A stretch of 36,733 nucleotides of DNA. It comes from Gemmatimonadaceae bacterium. Lineage in GTDB: Bacteria > Gemmatimonadota > Gemmatimonadetes > Gemmatimonadales > Gemmatimonadaceae. Positions 23,286-33,583 of the stretch are shown here, piece by piece (position 1 is the first letter of the stretch; each line of letters begins with the position of its first letter). The DNA is taken from NCBI GenBank assembly GCA_017881465.1, contig JADGQV010000010.1, forward strand, positions 1 through 36,733. Reading direction: 5' to 3'. The notes below the pieces were generated by a model, which saw nothing but the letters and a program-made list of their open reading frames with translations, was not told the DNA's origin and searched no databases. The position numbers were made by a program, and so were the translations under genes.

Positions 23286-24659
23286 ATGGCTTATGAGGGT
23301 TTGATGGTAGGTGTCTCCGGCGTGCGTGGTCGCGTCGGAGAGGCGTTGACACCGGAGATCATTGCGAAATTCGCGGCGGGCTTCGGCGCCTGGGCTCTGG
23401 CGCGGTCCGGTGGGAAAACGCTCATCGTCGTTGGTCGTGACAGCAGGGTGTCCGGTCCAATGTTTCAGCCGGTCGTCCATGCCGCGCTTCAGTCGGTTGG
23501 CTGCGACGTGCTCGACGTCGGCATGGTTCCAACCCCGACCGTGCAGCTCGCCGTCGAGCACCACCACGCAGCAGGGGGCCTCGCCATCACCGCCAGCCAC
23601 AATCCGATCGAGTGGAACGCCCTCAAGTTCATCGGTCCGTCCGGGCTGTTTCTCGATGCCGCGGAAGGGGCGGAGATGCGACAGATCGTAGAGGGAAACA
23701 TCCCGCGAGCGACCTGGGACAAGCTCGGAACTGTGGCTCAGGACAAGGACGCGGCGCGGGAGCACATCGAGAAAATTCTGGCCCTCCCCTTTCTCGACGT
23801 CGATGGGATCAGAAAGAAGGAATTCAGAGTGGCCCTCGACTGCGTCCGTGGCGCGGGCGGGGTGTTCATGCCGGTGCTACTAGAGCTTCTCGGGTGCAAG
23901 CTGGCCACGATCAACATGGAGCCCGACGGACGTTTTCCCCATTCCCCCGAGCCCATCGCCGAAAACCTGGGCGAGCTGAAGAAGCTGGTAGTGGATTCCC
24001 ACTGCGACATTGGAATGGCGGTCGATCCCGATGTGGACCGTCTGGCGCTCGTCTCCGAGGAAGGAATTGCGATCGGAGAGGATTACACGCTCGCGCTCGC
24101 GGCCAAGCTCGTCCTGCGGCACCGAAAGGGCGTCATCGTCACGAATCTGTCGACCAGCCGCATCATCGACGATATCGCCAGGGAAGCCGGGACCCGCGTG
24201 ATCCGGGCCCCTGTTGGCGAGGTCAACGTCGCCACGAGAATGCGTTCGGAGAAGGCGCCCATTGGGGGCGAGGGAAACGGCGGCGTAATTCTCTCAGAGC
24301 TCCACCTCGGCAGGGACGCGCCGGTTGGGGCCGCGCTGATACTCCAGCTGCTCCTCGAGGAGGGGAAGCCCCTGTCGAAAATCATCGCGGCGTACCCGAG
24401 ATACGTTATCGTTAAGGACAAGTTGGACCGTCCTGCTGCACCTCTCGACGCGGTGTACGAAGCCCTCAAACGGGCCTTCCCCGACGCCGAAGCGGACACC
24501 CAGGACGGCCTGCGGCTGACCTGGCCGGATCGTTGGGTGCACATCCGCCCTTCGGGAACGGAACCAATCGTGCGAGTAATCGCAGAGGCCCCGACCGCGG
24601 CAGCAGCGCAGCAGCTGGTCCGCGATTGTCGACAACCGGTCGAGGCGCTGGGCCGGTAG
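23286..24659 (+). CDS. glmM: Phosphoglucosamine mutase-like phosphohexomutase
   Basis: 457 residues from ATG 23286 (GAGAGGA 10 nt upstream); the listed start at 23169 adds non-coding sequence. The alpha-D-phosphohexomutase blocks are present: the phosphoserine loop TASHNPIEWNALKF (S104), the metal loop VDPDVDRLALV, the sugar-binding loop GGEGNGGVI, and the phosphate loop RPSGTEPIVRV. The sugar loop GGEGNGG and the NPIEWNALK loop resemble archaeal-type or Bacteroidetes-type mutases more than the GGE-SGH type of E. coli GlmM. Its place directly before glmS strongly suggests GlcN-6-P to GlcN-1-P. Confidence 0.88.
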   Translation: MAYEGLMVGVSGVRGRVGEALTPEIIAKFAAGFGAWALARSGGKTLIVVGRDSRVSGPMFQPVVHAALQSVGCDVLDVGMVPTPTVQLAVEHHHAAGGLAITASHNPIEWNALKFIGPSGLFLDAAEGAEMRQIVEGNIPRATWDKLGTVAQDKDAAREHIEKILALPFLDVDGIRKKEFRVALDCVRGAGGVFMPVLLELLGCKLATINMEPDGRFPHSPEPIAENLGELKKLVVDSHCDIGMAVDPDVDRLALVSEEGIAIGEDYTLALAAKLVLRHRKGVIVTNLSTSRIIDDIAREAGTRVIRAPVGEVNVATRMRSEKAPIGGEGNGGVILSELHLGRDAPVGAALILQLLLEEGKPLSKIIAAYPRYVIVKDKLDRPAAPLDAVYEALKRAFPDAEADTQDGLRLTWPDRWVHIRPSGTEPIVRVIAEAPTAAAAQQLVRDCRQPVEALGR

Positions 24660-24683
24660 GAATACAGTCAACTAGAAATCTTT

Positions 24684-26509
<1,826 letters not shown>

Positions 26510-26510
<1 letters not shown>

Positions 26511-26950
26511 TGCTGAGAGTCCTGCTTCAGCGGGTCTCGCGGGCGGAAGTCCGCATCGGAGAGCGAAAGGCGGGAAGCATTGGGACGGGGTTCCTCCTTC
26601 TCGTCGGTTTCACGCACGGCGACACTCCCGAGAAAGTCGATTGGATGGCCGAAAAGACTTCCGGTCTCCGCCTCTTCAGCGACGCCGATGGAAAAATGAA
26701 TCTCGCTCTCTCGGAAGTCGGCGGGGCGGTTCTGGTCGTGTCGCAATTCACTCTCTATGGGAACGCGGAGAAGGGGAAGCGGCCCAGTTTCATCGACGCC
26801 GCGCGCCCCGAGGAAGCGATCCCCTTGTACGAGCGTTTCCTGGCCGCGTTGCGCGAGCGCGGGCTCCGGGTCGAAAGCGGCGAGTTCGGCGAGATGATGG
26901 ATGTCGAGCTCGTGAACGATGGACCGGTCACGCTCTGGCTCGAACGGTGA
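26510..26950 (+). CDS. dtd: D-aminoacyl-tRNA deacylase
   Basis: 146 residues starting at GTG 26510, which shares a G with the TAG of glmS. Start VLRVLLQRVSRAEVRIG, the catalytic SQFTLYGNAEKGKRPSF and the C-terminal NDGPVTLWLE (the NxGP(V/F)T cross-subunit motif) are diagnostic. It hydrolyses D-amino acids wrongly attached to tRNA. Normal family length. Confidence 0.96.
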
Positions 26951-27549
26951 GCGGGTGTCGGGTCGTGCTCGCGTCGGCTTCCCCGAGACGGCGGGAGCTG
27001 CTCAACCTGATCGGCATCCCGCACGACGTGCGTCCGGCCAATGTCGACGAGACGATGCGTCCGCGCGAAGCTCCGCGCCGGCACGCGGAGCGGCTCGCGC
27101 GCGAGAAGGCGAGCGCCATCGCCGTGCGTGACCCCAATCTCATCACCATCGGCGCCGACACGGTCGTCGTCATCAATCGCAAAGTGCTCGGCAAGCCAGC
27201 CGACGCCGAGGACGCGGCCCGGATGCTGGGTATGCTGAGTGGTCGCGAGCACACGGTCATCACCGCTGTCGCGGTTTCACGAGGAAGGGAGCTCCGCTCG
27301 GCGATCGAGGAAGTGCGCGTGAAGGTCCGGCGGCTGAGCGACGAAGAGATCGAGGCGTACATCGCGACCGGAGAGCCAATGGACAAGGCCGGCGCTTACG
27401 GAATCCAGGGATTCGGAGCGACGATTGTCGAGCGCATCGAAGGAGACTATTTCTCGGTGATGGGGCTGCCGCTCGTGCGCCTGGTGGGATTGATGCGAGA
27501 CGTCGGAGTCAGATACCGGTTCGGCGAGCTGGCGACGTCAGCCGATTAG
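26947..27549 (+). CDS. Maf-family nucleoside triphosphate pyrophosphatase
   Basis: 200 residues from GTG 26947 (GTGA overlap with dtd); the listed 26641 start is a shadow of dtd. Maf motifs are VVLASASPRRRELL, IGADTVVVINRKVLGKP and GEPMDKAGAYGIQGFG. Family members hydrolyse dTTP/UTP or modified nucleotides and have been linked to septum control. The last 12 nt overlap the convergent Nudix gene. Confidence 0.94.
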   Translation: MSGCRVVLASASPRRRELLNLIGIPHDVRPANVDETMRPREAPRRHAERLAREKASAIAVRDPNLITIGADTVVVINRKVLGKPADAEDAARMLGMLSGREHTVITAVAVSRGRELRSAIEEVRVKVRRLSDEEIEAYIATGEPMDKAGAYGIQGFGATIVERIEGDYFSVMGLPLVRLVGLMRDVGVRYRFGELATSAD

Positions 27550-28020
27550 CTCGCGCGCCCTCTCCATCACCCGCCGCTCGTTGTCGAAGGCAAGCTGGCT
27601 CGTTGCGTCCTCGATCGGCACCCAGCGGGCTTCGTTCACTTCCCAGTCGTGGTCCTTCGTGTCGCCAGAGAGGTAGCGAAGAAGATAGAAGTGAACGCGC
27701 TTGTGGAAGCGCACCCTGATGCCGTTGTCGAGGCCCGCGTACCAGTATTCGATTGTCTCGATGGGCTGCACGACCTCGCTCGATACTCCTCCTTCCTCGC
27801 GCGCTTCCCGCACCGCCGCGATCTCGGGGTCCTCTCCTGAGTCGAGCAGCCCTTTGGGCAGCTGCCACCTGTTCTGTCCGCCGACGGTGACGATCACAAC
27901 TTCCACGCTCCCCTGTTTGCCGCGAAACACCACGCCGCCCGCCGACACCTGCTCTTTGACGGGCACCTTGATGCTCGGCGACTTGTTCGGGGTGGATCCA
28001 CCGGATTTCCGCGGTGTCAT
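27538..28020 (-). CDS. Nudix hydrolase
   Basis: 160 residues from ATG 28020 (ATGA overlap with the GT9 gene); the listed start at 28467 runs antisense to that gene's own reading. A perfect Nudix box is present: GLLDSGEDPEIAAVREAREE followed by GGV, matching GX5EX7REUXEEXGU. The first 22 residues are basic. The substrate is a nucleoside diphosphate-X and cannot be narrowed. As the last gene of an envelope-sugar operon it could act on an NDP-sugar, which is inference. Confidence 0.93.
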   Translation of the reverse strand: MTPRKSGGSTPNKSPSIKVPVKEQVSAGGVVFRGKQGSVEVVIVTVGGQNRWQLPKGLLDSGEDPEIAAVREAREEGGVSSEVVQPIETIEYWYAGLDNGIRVRFHKRVHFYLLRYLSGDTKDHDWEVNEARWVPIEDATSQLAFDNERRVMERARELIG

Positions 28021-29069
28021 CTTCCGGCATCTGCGGCGTACCGATCGCGCCACAGCTGCACTTTCTCCAGCACGTGACGCGTTTCGATTCGCTTCATTCT
28101 TCCCGCACGGTTCTCCATTGAGATAGGATAGTCCTCCCCGGGCTCGCCGTACGCGTCGATGACGAGATCCTGGAATCGGCGGTAGGGACCGGTGCGCTTT
28201 GGATTGGTGTATCCCATGAGACTGATTACCGGACGGTTGAGCGCCACGCTCATATGCAATGGACCGGTATCGGGCGAGAGCACCAGCGCCGACGCATCCA
28301 GAATCGAGACGAGATTTCTCAAACCGCTCCCCAACTCGGAGCGGGGCTTGTGTTTCGCGCGCTCCATGACGATTCGCTCCGCGGCCAGTTCTCGCTCTGA
28401 ACGACCACCGACGAGAACCACTTGCATTCCAAACCTCTCGTGGAGAGCGTCGGCTACCTCGGCCCACCGCTCAGGCAGCCAGTCCTTCTCCGGCTTGCTC
28501 GTCGCCACGACGACCGATGCAATCGGCCGGTCGATTGATGCGACGAAGTTCTGCTGCCACTCGCGCTCCTCACGCCACGGACCGAGATCCCATTCCACCG
28601 GCTCGGGCGAAACCCCGAGCGCCGTGAGAAACTCGAAGTACTGATCCTGTACGTGCTGGATGGAATGCGGCGGAATCTTCTTGTTGGTGAAGAGCCAGTT
28701 CATGTCGCGCGCGCGCGAGCGGTCGAAGCCGAGCTTGATTGGAGCGCGCGTCGCACCGGTGACGATCCCCGCCTTGAAATAAACCTGGAGATTGATCACG
28801 AGATCGAAGCGCTTCCTCGCCAGCTCCGAAGACACATCCGCGAATGCCATGAGACCCCGTGAGCGATCGAAGACGACTATCTCATCGACCGACCGGTGGC
28901 CCCGCACGAGCGCCGCGGGTCCCGGCTGGAGTACCCACGTAATTCGCGTCGCGGGATTCGCCCGCTTGAGCGCGTTGATTACCGGCAGCACGTGCACGGC
29001 GTCGCCGACGGCGCTCATCATCACGATGCAGATCTTGTCCGGTACTCCGGGCGCCATCGAGGCGCTCAC
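28017..29069 (-). CDS. GT9-family glycosyltransferase (heptosyltransferase-like)
   Basis: 350 residues from GTG 29069, overlapping the kinase gene (GTGA). The N-terminus IVMMSAVGDAVHVLPVINALKR and the C-terminal VLSPDTGPLHMSVALNRPVISLMGYTNPKRTGPY are the two signatures of the family that contains heptosyltransferases I-IV (WaaC/WaaF/WaaQ). GT-B fold, cytoplasmic face of the inner membrane. It probably adds heptose or a related sugar to the LPS core. It sits next to an LPS-type kinase. Confidence 0.93.
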   Translation of the reverse strand: MSASMAPGVPDKICIVMMSAVGDAVHVLPVINALKRANPATRITWVLQPGPAALVRGHRSVDEIVVFDRSRGLMAFADVSSELARKRFDLVINLQVYFKAGIVTGATRAPIKLGFDRSRARDMNWLFTNKKIPPHSIQHVQDQYFEFLTALGVSPEPVEWDLGPWREEREWQQNFVASIDRPIASVVVATSKPEKDWLPERWAEVADALHERFGMQVVLVGGRSERELAAERIVMERAKHKPRSELGSGLRNLVSILDASALVLSPDTGPLHMSVALNRPVISLMGYTNPKRTGPYRRFQDLVIDAYGEPGEDYPISMENRAGRMKRIETRHVLEKVQLWRDRYAADAGR

Positions 29070-29824
29070 TCGACGCTCCTCAAGCGCAGGTACTCTTCAT
29101 CTTCCGCCGAGTAGGGGAGGGCGTGGAGGTCGCGCCACTTGCGTAGCGAATGAATGAGCCTGTCGAGATTCGCTTTCGCCACCAGCGGTGATCCGGGCGA
29201 GCTGAACCGAACGCGATCGACGTCGAGCAAGTGGGCGTCGAGCCCGGGACCCTCGCCGGCCGTGAGCAGCACGTTCTTCAGACTGAGATCCTGATGATAC
29301 GCTCCGGCCTGCGCAAGCGATCGCAGCAGCTTCGCCACGGCGTCGAGGATCATCACCCGATGATCGTAGTCCGTGACCTTTGCGAGCGCGACCGAAAGAT
29401 CGTGGCCATTGGGAATCTCACGGGTCGCAACATCGGAACGGAGCAGCATGAGATTCCTGGGATAATACACATAGGCGAGCACCTCGGGCGTGCTCACTCC
29501 ACTCGCGCGCAGGCGAAGTGACGCGAGCAGCTCTCGATACCACTGCGTCGGCAGGACGAAGGTGTCGCTGCTGATCTTTGCCATCCAGCCACCGCGCATG
29601 TTGTGGCGCACTACCGCTCTGCCGCAGCCGCCGGGCAGGCTGACCGCGAAGACCGGCGCGCGCCCGACGAGCGGAAGCGCGTCCGGCTGGCGGGCGGCGT
29701 AGTCGTAGAGCGTTTCTTTCTCCAGAATTTCACGAATGCCCGGTGTGCACGTTTTCGCCGAAATCGCGCGCGCGCCACCGACTTTGATCCGCTCATAGGA
29801 CGGAATGGTCAGCCCGACGATCAC
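29066..29824 (-). CDS. LPS-core kinase-like protein (WaaP/KdkA-type)
   Basis: 252 residues from GTG 29824 (GTGA overlap with trpE); the ORF from 29974 reads antisense-of-frame inside trpE. The protein-kinase-like catalytic loop is AGAYHQDLSLKNVLL (H177, D179, N184), followed by LLDVDRVRF as the metal-binding DxD region, and GGWMAKISSDTF with the ATP lysine earlier. This matches the Kdo/heptose kinase family (WaaP, KdkA, InaA-like). The likely role is phosphorylation of the LPS inner core, in concert with the GT9 enzyme. Confidence 0.88.
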   Translation of the reverse strand: MIVGLTIPSYERIKVGGARAISAKTCTPGIREILEKETLYDYAARQPDALPLVGRAPVFAVSLPGGCGRAVVRHNMRGGWMAKISSDTFVLPTQWYRELLASLRLRASGVSTPEVLAYVYYPRNLMLLRSDVATREIPNGHDLSVALAKVTDYDHRVMILDAVAKLLRSLAQAGAYHQDLSLKNVLLTAGEGPGLDAHLLDVDRVRFSSPGSPLVAKANLDRLIHSLRKWRDLHALPYSAEDEEYLRLRSVE

Positions 29825-31320
29825 CGCACCCCCTGCGGCCGCCGCACAGATGCGATCGCGCTCAAGAGTGCCTGGGCCTTGCTGCGTGTCTCCTCCCACT
29901 CGCGCTCGGGAACCGAATCGGCAACGATGCCCGCGCCCGCCTGGACCGATGCCGTGCCGTTCGCGATGACGCACGTGCGGATCGTGATCGCCAGATCCAT
30001 TCGCTTGCCGCCAGCGCCGATGTAGCCGATGGCGCCCGCGTACGGTCCGCGCGATACCGGCTCCAACTCGTCGATGATTTGCATCGCCCGAATCTTCGGC
30101 GCGCCCGTCATCGTCCCGGCGGGGAAAGTCGCGCGAAACACGTCGAGGGCGGAGAGTCCATCGTTCAGCTCGCCCTCCACCTGACTCACGATGTGCAGCA
30201 CGTGCGAATATTTCTCGATCTTCATCAGCTCCGTGACTTTTACAGTCCCGTACTTCGCCACGCGGCCGACGTCGTTTCGCCCGAGATCCACCAGCATCAC
30301 GTGCTCGGCCCGCTCTTTTTCGTCGGCGAGAAGCTCGGCGGAGAGCTGCTCGTCCTCTTCCGGCGTCTTGCCGCGGGGCCGCGTGCCCGCGATCGGACGA
30401 AGAGTGATGTGGTTGTCCGATACGCGTACCAGCAGCTCGGGAGAGCTGCCCACGATCTCGACTCCATCGAGCACGAGGTGGTACATGTAGGGCGACGGAT
30501 TGATCGCTCGGAGCGCGCGGTACAGGTCGGCGGGATCGAAGTCGAGCGGAACATCGATGCGACGCGACAACAGCGCCTGAAAGCAGTCGCCGGCTCGGAT
30601 GTACTCCTTGATGCGGTCGACGTGCTCCATGAAGTCGGCGCGGTCGTAGCTGGAGCGGCCCTCGATCGCGCGGGCGCTCAAGTCCGGCGACATCGCCTCG
30701 AGGCGCGCGGGTTTCCGCAGGCGCGCGAGAATGTCGTCAAGCTCGGCGGTGGCGCTCTCGTACAGCGTCCCTAGCTCGGCTTCGCGCGCGCCCTTCGTAA
30801 CTGGAACGGACACAACCACGCGAGCGCGCCCATGAAAGTTGTCGAGTATCACCAGCGAGCGAGTGAATACGAAGATGGCGTCCGGAGTTCCGAGACCATC
30901 TTCAGGGCGGTTGGGAAGCTTCTCGATGAGCCGCACCACGTCGTAGCTGAAGTATCCGACCGCTCCGCCCCAGAACTGGCCGAGCTCTGGAACGTCCGCG
31001 GGTTGGGCTCCCTCGATGAGCAGGCCCAGATCAGCGAGCGGGTCGGCGGGCGTCCGTGCATTGTGCCACCCGAGCTCGCTGGTCCAGTCTTCCACGACGC
31101 CGTTCGCGAGCCTCCACGCGGAGCGTGGCTCGGTCCCCAGATAGGTGTAACGGGACCACGTCTCGCCCCCCGCGGGCGCGGACTCGAGAAGAAACGCGAA
31201 CGGGCCGCGCCTGAGCTTGGCGAACGCCGAGACCGGTGTGTCGGTGTCGAGAAGACAATCCTTCCACACGGGCACGACCGTGGTCCCAGCCGCTCTCCGC
31301 TTGAAATCCTCGAAGCTCAT
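29821..31320 (-). CDS. trpE: Anthranilate synthase component I
   Basis: 499 residues. It contains the tryptophan-binding LLES motif early (FAFLLESAP) and the chorismate-binding C-terminal half: SRRIDVPL, GTRPRGKTPEEDEQL, MLVDLGRNDVGRVAKYG, PAGTMTGAPKIRAMQIIDELEP, and GAIGYIG. It produces anthranilate from chorismate with a glutamine-amidotransferase partner that is not in this window. It is the first gene of an unusual operon followed by LPS-core genes, with a divergent promoter region of 68 bp shared with the 31389 gene. Confidence 0.96.
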   Translation of the reverse strand: MSFEDFKRRAAGTTVVPVWKDCLLDTDTPVSAFAKLRRGPFAFLLESAPAGGETWSRYTYLGTEPRSAWRLANGVVEDWTSELGWHNARTPADPLADLGLLIEGAQPADVPELGQFWGGAVGYFSYDVVRLIEKLPNRPEDGLGTPDAIFVFTRSLVILDNFHGRARVVVSVPVTKGAREAELGTLYESATAELDDILARLRKPARLEAMSPDLSARAIEGRSSYDRADFMEHVDRIKEYIRAGDCFQALLSRRIDVPLDFDPADLYRALRAINPSPYMYHLVLDGVEIVGSSPELLVRVSDNHITLRPIAGTRPRGKTPEEDEQLSAELLADEKERAEHVMLVDLGRNDVGRVAKYGTVKVTELMKIEKYSHVLHIVSQVEGELNDGLSALDVFRATFPAGTMTGAPKIRAMQIIDELEPVSRGPYAGAIGYIGAGGKRMDLAITIRTCVIANGTASVQAGAGIVADSVPEREWEETRSKAQALLSAIASVRRPQGVR

Positions 31321-31347
31321 CGCCTCACCGTAGTGTTTGCCGCCGCA

Positions 31348-31375
31348 ATTGTTCTCCCTCCCGCTCGACCAGCAA
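31348..31375 (-). promoter_or_regulatory. Possible trpE promoter
   Basis: On the minus strand, TTGCTG (31375-31370) and AACAAT (31353-31348) are 16 bp apart, a moderate match to sigma-70 -35 and -10 boxes, 28 nt before the trpE ATG. A tentative call from spacing only. Confidence 0.3.
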
Positions 31376-31376
31376 C

Positions 31377-31382
31377 TAATTT
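31377..31382 (+). promoter_or_regulatory. Possible -10 element of a leaderless promoter
   Basis: TAATTT ends six nt before ATG 31389, with no Shine-Dalgarno in between, the same geometry as at 10864-10869. Confidence 0.3.
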
Positions 31383-31388
31383 TCCTTC

Positions 31389-33458
31389 ATGAAGTCCCAG
31401 GCGACCGTCTTATTCCTCGCAACGATCATCTCCGCGAGCACGCTCGGCGCGCAGCAGACGTGGAACGATCCCCGCACGCGCGAGCTCGTCGAGCGCGCGA
31501 CCGAGCGAAGAGCCAGTCAGATCGCCGACACCGCCCTCGCCGACTACAAGGCGACGGCGCACGGCTACGTGACATTCCTCGCACAATTTGGAGAGGGATT
31601 CCCCGATCCGCCAAAAATCGTGAAGGCGGACGAGCTGGGGTTGGAAGTCTACTGGCGCGCTCCCGATCTGAGCAAGCAGCGCATCATGGGGCGCCGCGAC
31701 ACTCTGCTCCTGCCGACCGACATCAACTACCACCGCGATCACCTTGGCATCGTCCAGAACAACTTCAGGAACATCATCAGGATAGGCGAAGGCGATGAGG
31801 TTCAGGACGTCCCGCATCCTCTCTCGGCAACCGGCCTCGAGGTCTACGATTTCGCCATTCACGACTCGCTGCAGATTCGCCTCGGCCCCCGCGTGCTCGA
31901 CGTCTATGAGGTAAAAGTGCGTCCGAAGGACGACCGCCAGCCGCGCGCCGTGGGCGCCGTCTACATCGACCGCGAGACGGGAGAAGTCGTCCGCATGGCG
32001 TTCAGCTTCACGCGTGCCGCGCTCATCGACAAGGATCTGGAGGATGTGTCGGTCGTCCTCGAGAACGCGCTCATCGAAGGTCGCTTCTGGCTCCCGCGGC
32101 GTCAGGAGATCGAGATTCGCCGCACCGGCTCCTGGCTCGACTATCCCGCGCGCGGCATCATCCGCGGCCGGTGGGAGATCTGCTGCTACGAAGTGAACAA
32201 GGGAATTCCCGCCAGCTACTTCGCCGGGCCGGAGATCGTGATGGCGCCGCCGGCGGAGAGAGCGCAGAATCCTTTCCCGTTCGTCGGCCACATCCTGGAT
32301 TCGCTGCCTCCGGATGTGAGAGCGGTCACGGACGCAGATGTACAGAAAGTCCAGGAGGAAGCGCGCTCTCTCGTCCGCGCCCAGGCACTGGCTCGCAGCC
32401 GGAACTTTGCCTTCTCGGCGCGGCACGTCTCGGACATCGCGCGGTTCAACCGGGTCGAAGGTCTGGCCCTCGGGAGCGGATTCCTTCAGCGCGTCGGGGC
32501 GGGTTTTGCCGTCGCGGCAGCTGGCCGCTACGGGTTCAGCGACGACCAATTCAAGGGGCGCGGTGCGCTGGAGTACCGCACCGGCGCGGGATCGTCGCTC
32601 ATACTCGCCGGAGAACGTCAGTACCGCGACGTGAGCGATGAGCAGGAAACATCACTCGTGCGCAATACCATCGCAGCGCAGGAATTCGGCAGCGACTACA
32701 CCGACACGTATGACGTGCGCGACGTCTCTCTCTCCGGATCTCTGGCGCGGCTCGGATGGCGGCCTTCGTTCGAGCTCGCCTACGAGCGCCACGAACCGCT
32801 GGTAGTTCACGCTCGACCGGCGAACGGCAGCTTCGAACCCACGATACCGGCGCTTTCGCTGCACGAGAGTCGCCTGACACTCGGATTGGACAGGCCCGCG
32901 AGCCTGACGCTCGGTGGCTACGAGCTGGGGGCGCACCTGGCCGTGAGCGCCATCCGCAGGGCGAGCCCCGCTAATTCACAACCCGGCGATTTCCTGAGAC
33001 CGTCTCTGATGCTCGATCTCCAGAAGCCGTTCGGATCGAGCCGGCTTCTCTTTCACACATTCGCCGCGGGTGTTTTCAGTGGCGATACGCTGGCGGCGCA
33101 ACACCTCGTCTTCCTGGGTGGTCCAACGAGCGGCCCGGGATACGACTTTCACGAATTCGTCGGACGCGGTGGCGTGAGTCAACGGATCGAGTATCGCTTC
33201 CTCGCGCCGTTCTTCGGGATCCCGCTGGGCAGATTCGGCCGCGCGCCGGGGACTATCACCCTCGCGCCCTTCGCGACAGTGGTGTGGATAGACCGCTCCG
33301 CTGATTTCAAGCCGTCACGACAAGGCTGGTATCCCTCGGTCGGACTCGGTGCGCTCACCGTCTTCGATGTGCTGCGGCTCGACGTCGCGCGCGGGTTGCG
33401 GGTCGGGAGATGGACATTCTCGGTTGACATCGGGCGTGACTTCTGGAGTGTGCTCTAG
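31389..33458 (+). CDS. Large outer-membrane protein, DUF5686-like
   Basis: 689 residues with a signal peptide (ending about TLGAQQ). Residues 60-330 form a soluble beta-rich domain, with VYIDRETGEVVRMAFSFTRA and FWLPRRQEIEIRRTGSWLDYPARG, resembling outer-membrane-lipoprotein-sorting or DUF5686-type N-terminal domains. A cysteine pair (EICCYEV) lies within it. Residues 340-689 alternate hydrophobic and polar residues and end in FWSVL, as expected for an outer-membrane beta-barrel. Omp85/surface-antigen-like elements appear (VFLGGPTSGPGYDFHEFVGRGG). Family assignment is tentative; an outer-membrane location is well supported. Divergent from trpE. Confidence 0.8.
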   Translation: MKSQATVLFLATIISASTLGAQQTWNDPRTRELVERATERRASQIADTALADYKATAHGYVTFLAQFGEGFPDPPKIVKADELGLEVYWRAPDLSKQRIMGRRDTLLLPTDINYHRDHLGIVQNNFRNIIRIGEGDEVQDVPHPLSATGLEVYDFAIHDSLQIRLGPRVLDVYEVKVRPKDDRQPRAVGAVYIDRETGEVVRMAFSFTRAALIDKDLEDVSVVLENALIEGRFWLPRRQEIEIRRTGSWLDYPARGIIRGRWEICCYEVNKGIPASYFAGPEIVMAPPAERAQNPFPFVGHILDSLPPDVRAVTDADVQKVQEEARSLVRAQALARSRNFAFSARHVSDIARFNRVEGLALGSGFLQRVGAGFAVAAAGRYGFSDDQFKGRGALEYRTGAGSSLILAGERQYRDVSDEQETSLVRNTIAAQEFGSDYTDTYDVRDVSLSGSLARLGWRPSFELAYERHEPLVVHARPANGSFEPTIPALSLHESRLTLGLDRPASLTLGGYELGAHLAVSAIRRASPANSQPGDFLRPSLMLDLQKPFGSSRLLFHTFAAGVFSGDTLAAQHLVFLGGPTSGPGYDFHEFVGRGGVSQRIEYRFLAPFFGIPLGRFGRAPGTITLAPFATVVWIDRSADFKPSRQGWYPSVGLGALTVFDVLRLDVARGLRVGRWTFSVDIGRDFWSVL

Positions 33459-33494
33459 GCGGGGAATACGGGGAGCTCGCAGGGTCGTTATTGA

Positions 33495-33511
33495 ACGACG
33501 TGTATCGTCGT
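33495..33511. other. Small hairpin between the two outer-membrane genes
   Basis: ACGACG-TGTAT-CGTCGT is a perfect 6-bp stem with a 5-nt loop, 37 nt after the DUF5686-like stop. There is no U tract, so terminator activity would be weak. Nearby, GGGGAT (33522-33527) and ATCCCC (33552-33557) form a second long-range inverted repeat. No other gene is seen in the 125-bp spacer. Confidence 0.35.
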
Positions 33512-33583
33512 CCTTCATACGGGGGATTGCCTAGAAAAACCGGAAATCAGGATCCCCTTTGACCCAACGTCCGCAAGGTATTC

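Noticed and set aside
24660-24683. glmS ribozyme or riboswitch before glmS
   Set aside because: Only 24 nt separate glmM and glmS, far too short for the ribozyme.
33512-33535. Sigma-54 type promoter before the TPR-barrel gene
   Set aside because: TTGC is present but no GG occurs at the required distance upstream.
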